Shown here piece by piece: positions 34,343-44,141 of a DNA stretch of 64,000 bases. The DNA lies in the NCBI RefSeq assembly GCF_038051925.1, contig NZ_CP150634.1, positions 3,108,300 through 3,172,299 of the forward strand, in the 5' to 3' direction. The DNA is from Methylotuvimicrobium sp. KM2. Lineage in GTDB: Bacteria > Pseudomonadota > Gammaproteobacteria > Methylococcales > Methylomonadaceae. Numbering within the stretch: the stretch's first letter is position 1; each line of letters starts with the position of its first letter. The notes under the pieces are model-generated. The model ran no database searches, was not told the origin of the DNA, and worked only from the letters and a program-made list of their open reading frames with translations. A program made the position numbers and the translations under genes.

Positions 34343-34879
34343 ATGCTGCCGGACTTAACCAGCATTCAACCCGCTTTTGTAGGATTTAATTTTCGAAATA
34401 CGGTAGCTGCCGAACAAAATCCTAGCGCTGCCGAAAACGATACTCAAACCCAAGGACGAGACACAAACCTTGCAGCTGATGCGCAATTTTCTATCGAGGA
34501 ACAACGTCAAATCGAAGCATTAAAGGCTCGGGATGCCGAAGTCAGGGCTCATGAGCAAGCGCATGTGAATGCAGCCGCAGGCATTGCCGTCAGCGGCGCA
34601 AGCTTTTCCTATCAAACCGGCCCCGACGGAAACCGCTACGCTATTGGCGGCGAAATCCAAATCGACACATCCCCTGTCCCCGGCGATCCGGAGGCAACGC
34701 TGAGAAAAGCCGAATCTATTCGCAGAGCAGCGCTTGCTCCGGCGCAACCGTCCTCTCAAGATTTCAGTGTGGCAGCCAACGCCGCCAGAATGGCAAGCGA
34801 TGCCAGAATTGAACTTCTCAAACAAACGCAGGAAAACGCCGACCCTAAGTTTGGCGTTTCTATCGATGTTGCCGTTTAA
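34343..34879 (+). CDS. SprA-like putative metalloprotease protein (HEQAH)
   Basis: 178 residues from ATG 34343, chosen because AGGTGAG lies six bases upstream; a TTG 18 bases earlier is less likely. The diagnostic part is AEVRAHEQAHVNAAAG, with H70, E71 and H74 in a zinc-protease-like arrangement, followed by YQTGPDGNRYAIGGEIQID. The PF12118 family is widespread and its function unproven. The C-terminal helix has many Ala residues. It lacks a signal peptide. It may form a unit with the RsbU-like regulator upstream (73-base gap). Confidence 0.82.
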   Translation: MLPDLTSIQPAFVGFNFRNTVAAEQNPSAAENDTQTQGRDTNLAADAQFSIEEQRQIEALKARDAEVRAHEQAHVNAAAGIAVSGASFSYQTGPDGNRYAIGGEIQIDTSPVPGDPEATLRKAESIRRAALAPAQPSSQDFSVAANAARMASDARIELLKQTQENADPKFGVSIDVAV

Positions 34880-35276
34880 ACCTAAAAAGAGCAATTGGCA
34901 AGTGTTTTAGACCGTTCGTGCTGAGCCATGTCGAAGCATGAAGGGTCTACATTACTTACAGAGGCTCTCAACGGCTCTTTTTACTGTGAAAGTTCGTAAA
35001 TCCGGACTCTTTATCTAATTTTCCGATATACAAAACTCTGTTCTAGCAATGCCGGTTCGGGAGAGGGTGCGGTTGCTCGATCGACAGGCGTCGGCGGCAA
35101 GGACAGCCGCCGTCGAGCCTACACGGACGTATTCACGGCGTCCTGTCGGGCGAGTGACCGCATCCTCCACCACCAAAGAACTTTCATTTGCCGGGGTGAT
35201 GACCAGGTCTTCATGAAGGTTAGGTTAAGCGCCGTGACAAGCTGACATTCACCTAGAGAGAAAAGAAATTTTCTTA
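34880..35276. repeat. Dispersed repeats, no gene
   Basis: GACCGTTCGTGCTGAGCCAT (34908) belongs to a CTGAGC/GTCGAAGC repeat family common in bacteria. At 35056-35170 is a large foldback: GGTGCGGTTGCTCGATCGAC with GACAGGCGTCGGCGGCAAGG, facing GCCGCCGTCGAGCCTACACG and GTCGGGCGAGTGACCGCATC. This is the inverted form of the unit at 17890 and 62870. Confidence 0.7.
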
Positions 35277-36941
35277 TTATTTTCTGGTTTGAGTGCGCCA
35301 TAACTGCACAATTTGATCCACATCCAAATCGTCAGGGCCTTCACGCCAACCGGTATAATAGTCCACATCATTACTTTTCGGCTCCGGATTGGGACGATAG
35401 ATCTGCACGCGCGTCGGCAACGGCGCTGCCTCACCGAGCACTAACGCTTCACCTCTTCCGAGAGAAGTTAAAATATCGGTCAAGTCGCCTTCGGCTTCCG
35501 GAACCAATCCGCGTATATAAGCTTGATCGTCCGGGTTGGTAGTTCTCAAACAGAAAAACGAACTGCATTGAGCCAACATTGTTTCCGATAATTCGGTCGG
35601 TCTTTGGCTAATGACTCCGATCGAAACGCCGTATTTTCGCCCTTCCTTCGCGATACGCTCCATCATCCTTTTGGTACCTTCGAATTGACCGCCTTTTTCA
35701 CGCGGAATATACGCATGAGCTTCCTCGCAAATCAGCGTAATCGGAAATTCCCGGCGTTTCGGATTCCAATAATTGAATTCATAGGCCAACCGGCCCACTT
35801 GTGCGGAAACCGCCGGCCTAACATCAGTCGGCACCGAACTCAGGTCGACAACGGTAATATTGGCCTTGTTATCGCCCAATCCGATGAATTGCCGCAGTAA
35901 ATCGGCCATGCCGGCAGAAGTATTACGTTTTTTCGGCTTTAACAAAAAATCATAACGCACATCGTTGAATCGACTCTGCATTCTGACTAAAAATTCGTCG
36001 AATTGACCGAATAAGGCGCCTTTGCTTTTACCGAAATCCTTACGCTCTTCATTGGCATTCTTGAACTGCATATACAATTCGGCCAGCGAAAAATAGATCG
36101 GCGTATCGATCGAAACCACACCTAAACCGATTTCCTTTGCTTCCTTCCGCTTGAGTTGTTGCAAGATTTCACGCATGAAGGCCATCTGCATCGAAGCGCC
36201 GCTATCGTTGCGATCGATAAACAGATCGACCAATTCCGCATAACTCATCATCCAATAAGGCATCTCCATGTCCATCGCATCGACATAGTTAACCATGTCG
36301 CTAGGAAAGGCAGATTGAATCGTGCCATTATCGTCCTTCCAACAATATTCGCCATGTAAATCCAACATGATCAAATGCGCTTTAGGCATTGCTTTGATGG
36401 TATGTTGAATCAAACTGGTGACAGTCCAGGACTTACCCGAACCGGATTGTCCGATGATCGCGAAGTGACGCCCGAACAAGGCGCGAGGGTCGAGACTAAG
36501 ATGATATTCCTTATGCGATGCTAACTGGCCGATAAAAAATTCGTAATCTCTGAAGGTAGAAAAAATAGCGTTAATTTCGCTTAAGCCGACCGCGTAAACT
36601 TTCGCACCGGGTGTCGGATAATGTCTAACGCCTCGAACGAAGCTGCCGTTTTCCTGGATTTCCCCGACCGGAATCAACGAAATAAAACGATCCGCCTTGC
36701 GTATCCCGACCGAATCGAAACGATCGCGCTCCCACATTTTAAAAACCAGGGCCAGTACGCCGATTATGCCTTGCCTGATAACGACATACGAACCAATATG
36801 ACCGGCCAGGATTTCTTCGTTTCCGATTCGAATAATCGGCAAATCCGAAGAATGCTGTTCAGCTATTCTGGCCTCCATGCCATCTCCGCGCACTTCGGAA
36901 AGATAGCCGATTAGAATACTATTTTGGGGTTGCTCGGACAT
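35277..36941 (-). CDS. HerA-like DUF87 ATPase
   Basis: 554 residues. An N-terminal beta-barrel (HAS-barrel-like, about 5-90), then Walker A GQSGSGKS near 162-169 and Walker [11 protein letters not shown] near 192-201. The C-terminal half carries [20 protein letters not shown] and [20 protein letters not shown], both standard for HerA/FtsK-type hexameric motors. In archaea HerA acts with NurA in DNA resection; bacterial relatives also occur in defence and uncharacterised contexts. No NurA-like nuclease is adjacent, so the role here is open. It appears to be monocistronic. Confidence 0.88.
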   Translation of the reverse strand: MSEQPQNSILIGYLSEVRGDGMEARIAEQHSSDLPIIRIGNEEILAGHIGSYVVIRQGIIGVLALVFKMWERDRFDSVGIRKADRFISLIPVGEIQENGSFVRGVRHYPTPGAKVYAVGLSEINAIFSTFRDYEFFIGQLASHKEYHLSLDPRALFGRHFAIIGQSGSGKSWTVTSLIQHTIKAMPKAHLIMLDLHGEYCWKDDNGTIQSAFPSDMVNYVDAMDMEMPYWMMSYAELVDLFIDRNDSGASMQMAFMREILQQLKRKEAKEIGLGVVSIDTPIYFSLAELYMQFKNANEERKDFGKSKGALFGQFDEFLVRMQSRFNDVRYDFLLKPKKRNTSAGMADLLRQFIGLGDNKANITVVDLSSVPTDVRPAVSAQVGRLAYEFNYWNPKRREFPITLICEEAHAYIPREKGGQFEGTKRMMERIAKEGRKYGVSIGVISQRPTELSETMLAQCSSFFCLRTTNPDDQAYIRGLVPEAEGDLTDILTSLGRGEALVLGEAAPLPTRVQIYRPNPEPKSNDVDYYTGWREGPDDLDVDQIVQLWRTQTRK

Positions 36942-37150
36942 TATGTGCTTCCTATCAATTCAAAGATATTAAGCATTTTAGCCGAAATTTAAGTTTTAAA
37001 CTTCGTTTGGATGTTTTTTGGCGGTCATTTCAAATTTGGAGAGAAAACACGCCGTCAAACGATTTGAATTGTTGCCTATGCGCTTTGTTTCTCGAAGCTA
37101 GAGCTTCGCGTACCGATTTCCCAAGCTGGGGCTTGGGAAACAGCGGGACC
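36942..37150. repeat. Short gap with TTCCCAAGCTGGGGCTTGGG palindrome
   Basis: Contains CGAAGCTAGAGCTTCG (37095-37110) and TTCCCAAGCTGGGGCTTGGG (37117-37136), two adjacent palindromes of the dispersed type. No gene seen; the HerA promoter should be near 36945-37000. Confidence 0.65.
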
Positions 37151-37255
37151 TTTCACCTTTCACCTTTCACCTTTCACCTTTCACCTTTCACCTTTCACCT
37201 TTCACCTTTCACCTTTCACCTTTCACCTTTCACCTTTCATCTTTCATCTTTCATT
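37151..37255 (+). repeat. Heptanucleotide tandem array, TTTCACC x12 plus 3 variants
   Basis: Twelve perfect TTTCACC units (37151-37234), then TTTCATC, TTTCATC and TTTCATT. The variant end overlaps the last codons and stop of feoC (read on the other strand). Confidence 0.97.
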
Positions 37256-37474
37256 ATCAACCCATTCATAAAACTCGGTCAAAGCCGGGTCGCATTTACA
37301 GCAACTGGTTCCACACGACCCATTCGGCGATGACGATTTAATTTTTCCTTTACTGATCCATTTACCCAACATGCCTCTTATCGCGTCGGCATCCATATCG
37401 AAATGATTGACCAGATCAACCATCGCCACTTTATGCCTTTGCTTGATATAGTTTCTAAGATCGGACAGTATCAC
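37244..37474 (-). CDS. feoC: FeoC-like [Fe-S] transcriptional/accessory protein
   Basis: 76 residues. The winged-helix N-terminus [20 protein letters not shown] is typical of FeoC. A cysteine cluster CGTSCCKCD near 56-64 would bind an Fe-S cluster. FeoC modulates FeoB activity or stability in gammaproteobacteria. It overlaps feoB by 20 bases. The last three codons and stop lie inside a heptamer array, so its 3' untranslated region is repetitive. Confidence 0.9.
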   Translation of the reverse strand: MILSDLRNYIKQRHKVAMVDLVNHFDMDADAIRGMLGKWISKGKIKSSSPNGSCGTSCCKCDPALTEFYEWVDNER

Positions 37475-39797
37475 AGGTTTTCTCCTGTTGAACGGGATTG
37501 CTGGAGTTTCGCCCGGATAAGCGCAACACTAACAACACCAATAAAAAGAAAAGACTTAGACCAATCAACCATGTCAACGAATAACTCGGATGATCGCCAA
37601 AGGTCGATAATTGATAGAAAAATGTTGCGGTCATATAGGCAATCCCGGTCGTCCAAAAGACGACAAACAATGTCCAGCCCAGATTAGTTTCTCGATAGAT
37701 CGCCGCCGTCGCCGCAACGCAAGGCGCATACAATAAAATGAATAATAAGTAGGCGAAAGCCCCGGCTTGACCGTCGAAACTGGCGCGCATCGCGCCGAAC
37801 GTTCCGGCATCGATATCCTGTTCTTCGGCTGCGGCTTCTAAGTCGCTGATATCTCCTATATCGAGTCCCAGCGGATCTAACGCATTACTAGCGACGTCGA
37901 TCAAATTATCAGGAATGGTCATGAATGCCGCGCCGATCGCCGACACAAGATCAAATGCCTCATCTTCGGAATCAGCATTGTCAGCAGCCATTTGGCTGTA
38001 CAAAGCATTCAAAGTACCGACTACCGCCTCTTTAGCCAATACGCCGGTAAAAATGCCGACCGTGGCAGGCCAATTGTCTTTCTCTATACCCATGGGTTTG
38101 AATACCGGTGTCAAGCCACGGCCTATTTCGCTTAGTACCGATTGATCGCTGTTTTCGCGGCCAAAACTACCGTCCGTACCCAGCGCATTGAGAAAATTCA
38201 AAACCAATACCATCGGCACGATCACCTTACCGGCATTGAAAATGAAGGTTTTGAGTCGATCCCAAGTTCTGAGTAAAACGCTCCGCAGGCGCGGAATATG
38301 ATAAGCCGGCAGCTCCATGATAAATGGTGTGGCCTCGCCCTTGAATAAGGTATGACGCATAATCAGGCCGGTAAAAACCGCCACCGCAATACCGATCAAA
38401 TACAATCCGAACACCAGATTTTGTCCGCCGACCGGGAAAAAAGCCGCCGCGAACAAAGCATAAACCGGCAATCGGGCGCCGCAAGACATGAATGGGTTCA
38501 TCATATTGGTTAGAATCCGATCACGTTGATTTTCCAGCGTTCTGGTCGCCATGATTGCGGGTACGTTACAACCGAAACCGACGATCATCGGCACGAAAGA
38601 TTTTCCCGGCAAACCGATCATCCGCATAAAACGGTCCATCACGAAGGCGGCACGCGCCATGTAGCCGGAATCCTCCAAAGCGGACAACACCAAAAATAGA
38701 AATCCGACAATAGGAATAAACGTCGCGACGACTTGCACCCCTCCGCCCGCGCCTTGAGCGATTAAAACCACTAACCACTCCGGCCAATTCATTTGATTTA
38801 ATACAAACGCTAAACCATCGACTAAAAATGCTCCGGTCACTTGTTCAAAAAAATCTATGAAAGCGCTGCCGATATTAATCGTGAACATGAACATCAAATA
38901 CATCACCAGCAAAAAAATCGGTATGCCTAAAAAGCGATTCAATACCAAGGCATCAATTCGCTCGGTAGTATGCCGATTTAATTGTTGAGTATGGATCACA
39001 AAACGCTGAGTCAATAAATTGACGAATCCATAGCGAGCATCGGCGGCTAAAATATCGATCTCATCATCAGCTTCGGTTTCTATTTCTCGCTGCAGAGCCG
39101 CAACAGTTCCTTTGAGTTCATGACCGGCAATTTGTTTGGCTAAAGTGTCGTCTTCGAGCAAACGTACAGTCAACCAACGCAGGTTGCAACGGTGCTGTTC
39201 GGCCAGCGGTTGCAATAATGGCGATAATTTGCCGATAGCTTGCTCTAAAGCCGGCGCATAAGGAATATCGAGACTCGGAACTGGCTTATCCTGCGCGGCG
39301 CGATTAATAACTTCCTTTAAATGACTTATTCCTTCTCCGGTCGATGCACTGATTGGCACAACCGGGCAACCCAATAGATTGGAAAGCTCATCAACATCGA
39401 TTGCCACGCCTTTTAGTCGAGCGGCATCGATCATGTTCAGAGCGATCATCATCGGCACCCGCATTTCCAGGAGCTGAGAAGTCAGATAAAGATTACGCTC
39501 GATGTTCGACGCATCGACGATATTAATGATCAAATCCGTTTCCCTAGCCGCAACATAGTCTCTGGCCACTTTCTCATCGAGAGAAACATCGTCATCGGCC
39601 GCTTCCAAAGAGTAGGTACCCGGTAAATCGACAACACGCACGATTTTATGATCGAATCGATATTCGCCGGTTTTCTTTTCGACAGTCACACCCGGCCAGT
39701 TGCCTACATGCTGTTTAGAACCGGTCAAAATATTGAACAGGGTCGTTTTGCCGCAATTCGGATTACCGACGACGCCTATCGTAAAGTCGATTGCCAT
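37455..39797 (-). CDS. feoB: Ferrous iron transporter B
   Basis: 780 residues. The cytosolic G domain has G1 GNPNCGKT at 11-18, G3 VVDLPGTYSL and G4 LNMIDAARLKG. It is followed by Gate motifs in the membrane part (FMSCGARLPVYALFAAAFFP, and VLAKEAVVGTLNALYS later). It imports Fe2+ across the inner membrane. The start codon shares a base with the feoA stop, and feoC overlaps its end, so feoABC is one operon. Length is standard. Confidence 0.97.
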   Translation of the reverse strand: MAIDFTIGVVGNPNCGKTTLFNILTGSKQHVGNWPGVTVEKKTGEYRFDHKIVRVVDLPGTYSLEAADDDVSLDEKVARDYVAARETDLIINIVDASNIERNLYLTSQLLEMRVPMMIALNMIDAARLKGVAIDVDELSNLLGCPVVPISASTGEGISHLKEVINRAAQDKPVPSLDIPYAPALEQAIGKLSPLLQPLAEQHRCNLRWLTVRLLEDDTLAKQIAGHELKGTVAALQREIETEADDEIDILAADARYGFVNLLTQRFVIHTQQLNRHTTERIDALVLNRFLGIPIFLLVMYLMFMFTINIGSAFIDFFEQVTGAFLVDGLAFVLNQMNWPEWLVVLIAQGAGGGVQVVATFIPIVGFLFLVLSALEDSGYMARAAFVMDRFMRMIGLPGKSFVPMIVGFGCNVPAIMATRTLENQRDRILTNMMNPFMSCGARLPVYALFAAAFFPVGGQNLVFGLYLIGIAVAVFTGLIMRHTLFKGEATPFIMELPAYHIPRLRSVLLRTWDRLKTFIFNAGKVIVPMVLVLNFLNALGTDGSFGRENSDQSVLSEIGRGLTPVFKPMGIEKDNWPATVGIFTGVLAKEAVVGTLNALYSQMAADNADSEDEAFDLVSAIGAAFMTIPDNLIDVASNALDPLGLDIGDISDLEAAAEEQDIDAGTFGAMRASFDGQAGAFAYLLFILLYAPCVAATAAIYRETNLGWTLFVVFWTTGIAYMTATFFYQLSTFGDHPSYSLTWLIGLSLFFLLVLLVLRLSGRNSSNPVQQEKTCDTVRS

Positions 39798-40030
39798 TAA
39801 ATTTTCTCAATCAATAAGACGGAAGCTTCATCTTTGCGCAACGTCAATGAAAAACCACGCAGTTTTATCTCGACAGGATCCCCCATTGGCGCAAAGCGAG
39901 TAACACAAAACTGTGTCCCTGGCGTTAAACCCATTGCCAACAAACGTTTCCGGTAGGCCTTTGCAGATTTATCGAAGCCGGTAATGCGGCCGCAATCGCC
40001 AACAATGAGGTTTTTTAAACTTAAGTTCAT
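39797..40030 (-). CDS. feoA: Ferrous iron transport protein A
   Basis: 77-residue SH3-like protein: CGRITGFDKSAKAYRKRLLA, MGLTPGTQFCVTRFAPMGDP and VEIKLRGFSLTLRKDEA are the FeoA signature. It interacts with FeoB. First gene of feoABC. A Fur-like operator lies 46-64 bases upstream of the ATG. Confidence 0.96.
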   Translation of the reverse strand: MNLSLKNLIVGDCGRITGFDKSAKAYRKRLLAMGLTPGTQFCVTRFAPMGDPVEIKLRGFSLTLRKDEASVLLIEKI

Positions 40031-40075
40031 TCGCTTAGCCTCTTAGTCTTGGAAACCCAAAACAATATAATAAGT

Positions 40076-40094
40076 AATAATGATTCTCATTAAG
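40076..40094. promoter_or_regulatory. Fur-box-like operator upstream of feoA
   Basis: AATAATGATTCTCATTAAG matches the 19-bp Fur consensus at the ATAATGAT and TCATTA cores. Position upstream of feoABC fits iron repression. Not tested against a matrix. Confidence 0.75.
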
Positions 40095-40215
40095 TGACTA
40101 TATCATAACTAGACTTAACGTCAAAACATGGTTTTTCCGAACTTGCTTGATATTGGCGGGTCGAGGGCAGTATGCATCCCTTGCCTTGGTTATTCGTGCA
40201 TAAGAAAGCTCAACA

Positions 40216-40310
40216 TACTCCCTTTTGACCGAGAAACCGTCTAAGAATAAAAGGTACGGGATGTGTATATCGAGGACTACCGTTCACCCAGCACCTAAAT
40301 TATCTCAGAT
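40216..40310. repeat. Half copy of the TA-flanked foldback element
   Basis: TACTCCCTTTTGACCGAGAA, CCGTCTAAGAATAAAAGGTA and GTATATCGAGGAC match the right arm of the element at 18114/63532, then ACCCAGCACCTAAATTATC starts the CCAGCACC module, which is truncated. Confidence 0.75.
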
Positions 40311-40439
40311 AGTTAGGAAAGAGCATGAAATAACTTCGACAACTATTAGAAAGGGGGACGGCAGGGAAAACACATTAAAATAACTAATATATCAATATGT
40401 TAACCTGTTTCCTGGAACGCTTAGTCAATTTGGTTTAAC

Positions 40440-40690
40440 TTATGGTACCCCTCCCTGGGCCCCGTTAGGCCGCGCCGAGCACTGGCGATTTTGCCGAGAA
40501 TAGCCCGCTAGGGGAGCGGCAGGGATGCCGCTCGTTTTCGGAGGGCTAGGGATAGCCCTTCCGAAAACCCTCGGCAAAATCGTCAGCGCGCAGGATGCAG
40601 CGGCCTCCGGGTGTCTTTTCTTTTGGATACTTTTCTTTGGACAAGCAAAGAAAAGTATCGCGGCGGTCGGTCCGCGAACCGACTACACAT
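40440..40690. repeat. GC-rich repeat ending in the AAAGAAAAGTATC motif
   Basis: A GC-rich island in an AT-rich gap. Inverted pairs include CTCGTTTTCGGAGGGCTAGG facing GCCCTTCCGAAAACC, and GCGATTTTGCCGAGAATAG facing CTCGGCAAAATCGTC. TACTTTTCTTTGGACAAGC followed by AAAGAAAAGTATCGCG is a motif I recall as repeated in many proteobacterial genomes. No gene recognised. Confidence 0.6.
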
Positions 40691-40794
40691 AAACGTCGCG
40701 ATAACGACACAAAGCCTTATTTAGGTTTCAAACAAACTAAATCTTATAGTTAACCAGAAAAAGAATATTTTAACTATTTGATTTTCTATAGTGT

Positions 40795-40990
40795 TTTAAT
40801 GCGTTTATCCTATGGAGCTCGATTGACAGGTGTCGGCGGCAGGGCAGATTTTTGCTCCTGCAAAATCTGCATTCACCCAGCACCTAAATTACCTATTTAA
40901 TCTATCATGGCCAATAATCTATGGAATTTAGGTGCTGGGTTCACGGCGTCCTTTGACGGACCACCCTGGTGCCGAATTTTGATCTGCGAT
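40795..40990. repeat. Composite palindrome with CCAGCACC module
   Basis: GCTCGATTGACAGGTGTCGG, the AGATTTTTGCTCCTGCAAAA foldback, then CCCAGCACCTAAATTACC ... GGAATTTAGGTGCTGGG (40873-40940), then GCCGAATTTTGATCTGCGA. Same modules as at 24762 in another order. The stretch 40691-40794 is AT-rich with nothing recognised. Confidence 0.7.
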
Positions 40991-41009
40991 GAGCGTAACC
41001 TAATTAGGG

Positions 41010-41255
41010 CTATTGACCTTTTTCGATTTTCTTCATTAATTTTGCATATTGGCTTTTCCATTTAAAAGAACTAATACCGGAAACCAATACGCCAATGATA
41101 ATACCCGCCAGCAACTCTAACGTTAAAGCCAAAGTGAGCGGCATCGAAATAGTAAAGAAATAAAAATTAATTTGAACTGAATGAAAATTCAGAATGGAAA
41201 AGATCAACGCAACAATGAAAATACTGATGAAAATAACGATCGATAGAAATTTCAT
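41010..41255 (-). CDS. lapA: LapA-domain inner membrane protein
   Basis: 81 residues with two membrane segments (about 4-24 and 40-62) and a short basic cytoplasmic tail (FKWKSQYAKLMKKIEKGQ). FSILNFHSVQINFYF is the LapA/DUF1049 signature. LapA works in lipopolysaccharide assembly regulation; in many gammaproteobacteria the gene follows ihfB, as here. The usual lapB partner does not follow in this window. Confidence 0.87.
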   Translation of the reverse strand: MKFLSIVIFISIFIVALIFSILNFHSVQINFYFFTISMPLTLALTLELLAGIIIGVLVSGISSFKWKSQYAKLMKKIEKGQ

Positions 41256-41343
41256 TATTGTTTAATTGTTACGTTGACTGGGGGGGATAACTGTCAGTGC
41301 TGACTTTATTAAACACTGGCATAGCTAATTAACGAAACGGCAA

Positions 41344-41649
41344 TTAATCCGTTATTTTGCAATTTTCACGAGACATATCGACTCTGTCTCGAAGCTCTTT
41401 ACCAGGCTTAAAGTGCGGTACATATTTTTTGGGCAAGGCCACCGATTCGCCGGTTTTTGGATTGCGCCCCATTCTAGCTTCGCGCTCACGCAACGAAAAA
41501 CTGCCAAACCCTCTAATTTCTATTCTTTCATTGGAAGACAACGACTGACTCATCTGTTCGATGATGCATTTGACTGCCAACTCGACATCTTTTAAAGCAA
41601 GATGCGGTTGATGTTTTGCGAGTGCTTCTATTAATTCCGATTTTGTCAC
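41344..41649 (-). CDS. ihfB: Integration host factor beta subunit
   Basis: 101 residues. [40 protein letters not shown] and [20 protein letters not shown] are the IHF-beta signature, including the Pro that inserts into the DNA minor groove. It forms a heterodimer with IhfA to bend DNA. It follows rpsA, as in E. coli and Pseudomonas. A strong terminator stem separates the two. Confidence 0.96.
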   Translation of the reverse strand: MTKSELIEALAKHQPHLALKDVELAVKCIIEQMSQSLSSNERIEIRGFGSFSLREREARMGRNPKTGESVALPKKYVPHFKPGKELRDRVDMSRENCKITD

Positions 41650-41671
41650 ATTCTATCCTGCGAAAATGAAT

Positions 41672-41703
41672 AAAATCAAAAGGGTGCGCACTAATGCGCA
41701 CCC
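41672..41703 (-). terminator. Intrinsic terminator between rpsA and ihfB
   Basis: On the minus strand GGGTGCGCA, a 4-base loop and TGCGCACCC form a perfect 9-bp GC-rich stem, followed by CTTTTGATTTTATTC. It starts 13 bases after the rpsA stop. Confidence 0.85.
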
Positions 41704-41715
41704 GTCTGCATGACT

Positions 41716-43377
41716 TTACTTTTCCATTTGCTTGAAGATATCGCCCAAGGTAGGGGTACCCGCAGGCTGCTGAGTATAGTCTTTGAGCGCTTCGGATTCT
41801 TCATCCTGATCCTTTGCCTTAATCGACAAGGAAATCGATTTGCTCTTTTTATCGACACCGATAAATTTCGCTTCGATTTGCTCACCTTCTTTCAGTAAAG
41901 TCCGAGCATCTTCAACGCGATCCCGCTGAATCTCGGAAGCACGCAAGTAACCTTCGACATTATCGGCTAATGTGATGACAGCGCCCTTCGCATCGACTTC
42001 TTTAATCGTTCCGTTAACCAGGCTGCCTTTTTCATGCAGTGCCAGGTAGTTTTGGAACGGGTCTTGCTCAAGTTGCTTAATACCCAGTGAAATACGTTCA
42101 CGCTCGGCGTCGACCGCCAAAATAACGGTTTCTACCTCATCGCCTTTCTTGTAATCGCGCGCGACAGCTTCAGTATCGTCGGTCCAGGAAATATCGGACA
42201 TATGAACCAAACCGTCAATGCCCCCATCCAATCCGATGAAAATACCGAAATCGGTGATCGATTTGATTTTGCCGGAGATTTTGTCGCCTTTGTTATGAGT
42301 CGCTGCAAACTCATCCCATGGATTAGTTTGGCATTGCTTCATACCCAACGAAATGCGGCGACGCTCTTCGTCGATTTCCAATACCATGACTTCGACTTCA
42401 TCGCCCAATTGCACGACTTTGGAAGGATTGACGTTTTTGTTGGTCCAATCCATTTCGGAAACATGCACCAAACCTTCAACGCCTTCTTCGATTTCGATAA
42501 AGCAGCCGTAATCGGTCAGATTGTTGACTTTACCGAATACGCGAGTACCGGCCGGGTAGCGACGAGCAATATTTTGCCATGGATCTTCACCCAATTGTTT
42601 CATGCCCAACGAAACGCGGTTTTTCTCTTTGTCGAATTTGAGAACCTTGACTTTGACCTCTTGGCCTATTTCGACACACTCGGAAGGATGACGAACACGG
42701 CGCCACGCCATATCGGTAATATGCAACAAACCATCGATGCCGCCCAGATCGATAAATGCGCCGTAATCGGTCAAGTTTTTGACGATACCGGTAACCTCGG
42801 CACCTTCATGCAGGGACTTGAGTAGTTCTTCTCTTTCTTCGCTGTATTCTTTTTCAACGACTGCACGACGTGACAATACGACGTTGTTACGTTTTTGGTC
42901 GATTTTAATAACCTTGAATTCCAGGTCGCGATTTTCTAGAAAAGTTGTATCTCTAATAGGACGAACATCGACCAATGAACCGGGCAAGAATGCTCTCAGC
43001 GCACCAACGGCAACGGTAAAGCCGCCGCGAACCTTGCCGGTAATACGACCGGTAATGGTTTCTTCATTCTCAAAGGCCTGTTCCAGTTCAATCCAAGCTT
43101 TGTTTTTCTTGGCTTTATCGCGGGAAAGAAGAGTGGCGCCTAGGCCGTCTTCAAATAAATCGAGAGCGACTTCGATTTCATCGCCGACTTCGACTTCCAA
43201 ATCGCCATCGGCATTCAAAAACTGCCATTTCGGGATCACACCTTCTGATTTGGCTTGGGTGCTGACGATTACGAATTCATTTTCGATATCGACTACGGTA
43301 CCCATTAACATTGCACCAGGACGCATTTCCGTCTTGGCTAAACTTTCTTCAAATAATTCAGCAAAGCTTTCGCTCAT
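41716..43377 (-). CDS. rpsA: 30S ribosomal protein S1
   Basis: 553 residues with six S1 RNA-binding repeats; examples are [40 protein letters not shown] and [20 protein letters not shown]. The N-terminal repeat binds the ribosome; the others hold mRNA. Order cmk-rpsA-ihfB is conserved in gammaproteobacteria. The region between cmk and rpsA has a terminator-like stem, so rpsA probably has its own promoter. Confidence 0.98.
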   Translation of the reverse strand: MSESFAELFEESLAKTEMRPGAMLMGTVVDIENEFVIVSTQAKSEGVIPKWQFLNADGDLEVEVGDEIEVALDLFEDGLGATLLSRDKAKKNKAWIELEQAFENEETITGRITGKVRGGFTVAVGALRAFLPGSLVDVRPIRDTTFLENRDLEFKVIKIDQKRNNVVLSRRAVVEKEYSEEREELLKSLHEGAEVTGIVKNLTDYGAFIDLGGIDGLLHITDMAWRRVRHPSECVEIGQEVKVKVLKFDKEKNRVSLGMKQLGEDPWQNIARRYPAGTRVFGKVNNLTDYGCFIEIEEGVEGLVHVSEMDWTNKNVNPSKVVQLGDEVEVMVLEIDEERRRISLGMKQCQTNPWDEFAATHNKGDKISGKIKSITDFGIFIGLDGGIDGLVHMSDISWTDDTEAVARDYKKGDEVETVILAVDAERERISLGIKQLEQDPFQNYLALHEKGSLVNGTIKEVDAKGAVITLADNVEGYLRASEIQRDRVEDARTLLKEGEQIEAKFIGVDKKSKSISLSIKAKDQDEESEALKDYTQQPAGTPTLGDIFKQMEK

Positions 43378-43437
43378 TGTTCTTCTTTCCCAAGCTTGTT
43401 GTACATAGGCACAAGCTTCATGTAAGTTATCAAGGTT

Positions 43438-43468
43438 AAAAAAAAAAGCCGCTTAATACTGCTTGCGG
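43438..43468 (-). terminator. Terminator-like stem between cmk and rpsA
   Basis: On the minus strand GCCGC pairs with GCGGC around a 12-base loop and is followed by nine T residues. The stem is short, so it could act as a partial terminator. Confidence 0.55.
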
Positions 43469-43484
43469 CGTATGTAAATACTAC

Positions 43485-44141
43485 TCAGCGAATCAAATTT
43501 ACTATCTGCTCAATGACCGTCTCGATGGACATATCGGAAGAATCGATAAAAACCGCATCATCTGCCTGCATCAACGGCGCGGCTTTGCGCTGTTGATCGC
43601 GGCGATCACGCTCTTCAATCTCTTGAGTAATAGACAAAAGATTAGCATCAATTCCTTTTTCTTTCAACTGTTTATATCGGCGCATTGCTCTTTCCTCAGC
43701 ACTAGCCGTTAAAAACACCTTGTTTTGAGCATCAGGAAATACGACGGTACCCATGTCCCGACCGTCTGCAACCAAGCCGGGCGGCCTTCTAAAATCCTTT
43801 TGTTTTTGCAATAGAACCTTTCGGACTTCAGGCAAAGCGGCGACCACCGAGGCTGCATTGCCTGTACTTTCAAGACCCAATTGGCCGGTTATATCCTTGC
43901 CATCAAGCCTAACGGTTAATTCCTCGGCGCATTCGAACTCCAATACCATCGCTTTGGCAACTTCCGCAATGACCGCCTCGTCGCTCAAGTCGACTCCTGC
44001 CGCAATGGCAGCAATAGCCAATGATCGATAGATCGAACCGCTATCCAAATAGTGCCAGCCCAATTTTCTCGCAATTGCTCGACTGACCGTGCCTTTACCG
44101 GCGCCGGACGGACCATCGATTGTCAATACCGGAACCGACAT
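43485..44141 (-). CDS. cmk: Cytidylate kinase
   Basis: 218 residues from ATG 44141, which overlaps the aroA stop (ATGA). The P-loop is GPSGAGKG at 9-16, with VADGRDMGTVVFPDAQNKVF and DRRDQQRKAAPL further on. It phosphorylates CMP and dCMP. A longer frame reaching 44471 runs antisense-free into aroA but in the wrong reading for that gene and has no family support. Confidence 0.97.
   Translation of the reverse strand: MSVPVLTIDGPSGAGKGTVSRAIARKLGWHYLDSGSIYRSLAIAAIAAGVDLSDEAVIAEVAKAMVLEFECAEELTVRLDGKDITGQLGLESTGNAASVVAALPEVRKVLLQKQKDFRRPPGLVADGRDMGTVVFPDAQNKVFLTASAEERAMRRYKQLKEKGIDANLLSITQEIEERDRRDQQRKAAPLMQADDAVFIDSSDMSIETVIEQIVNLIR

Noticed and set aside
42202..43408. Two ~207-codon plus-strand frames opposite rpsA
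   Set aside because: Antisense shadows of a clear S1 gene; their sequence is explained by S1 repeats read on the other strand.
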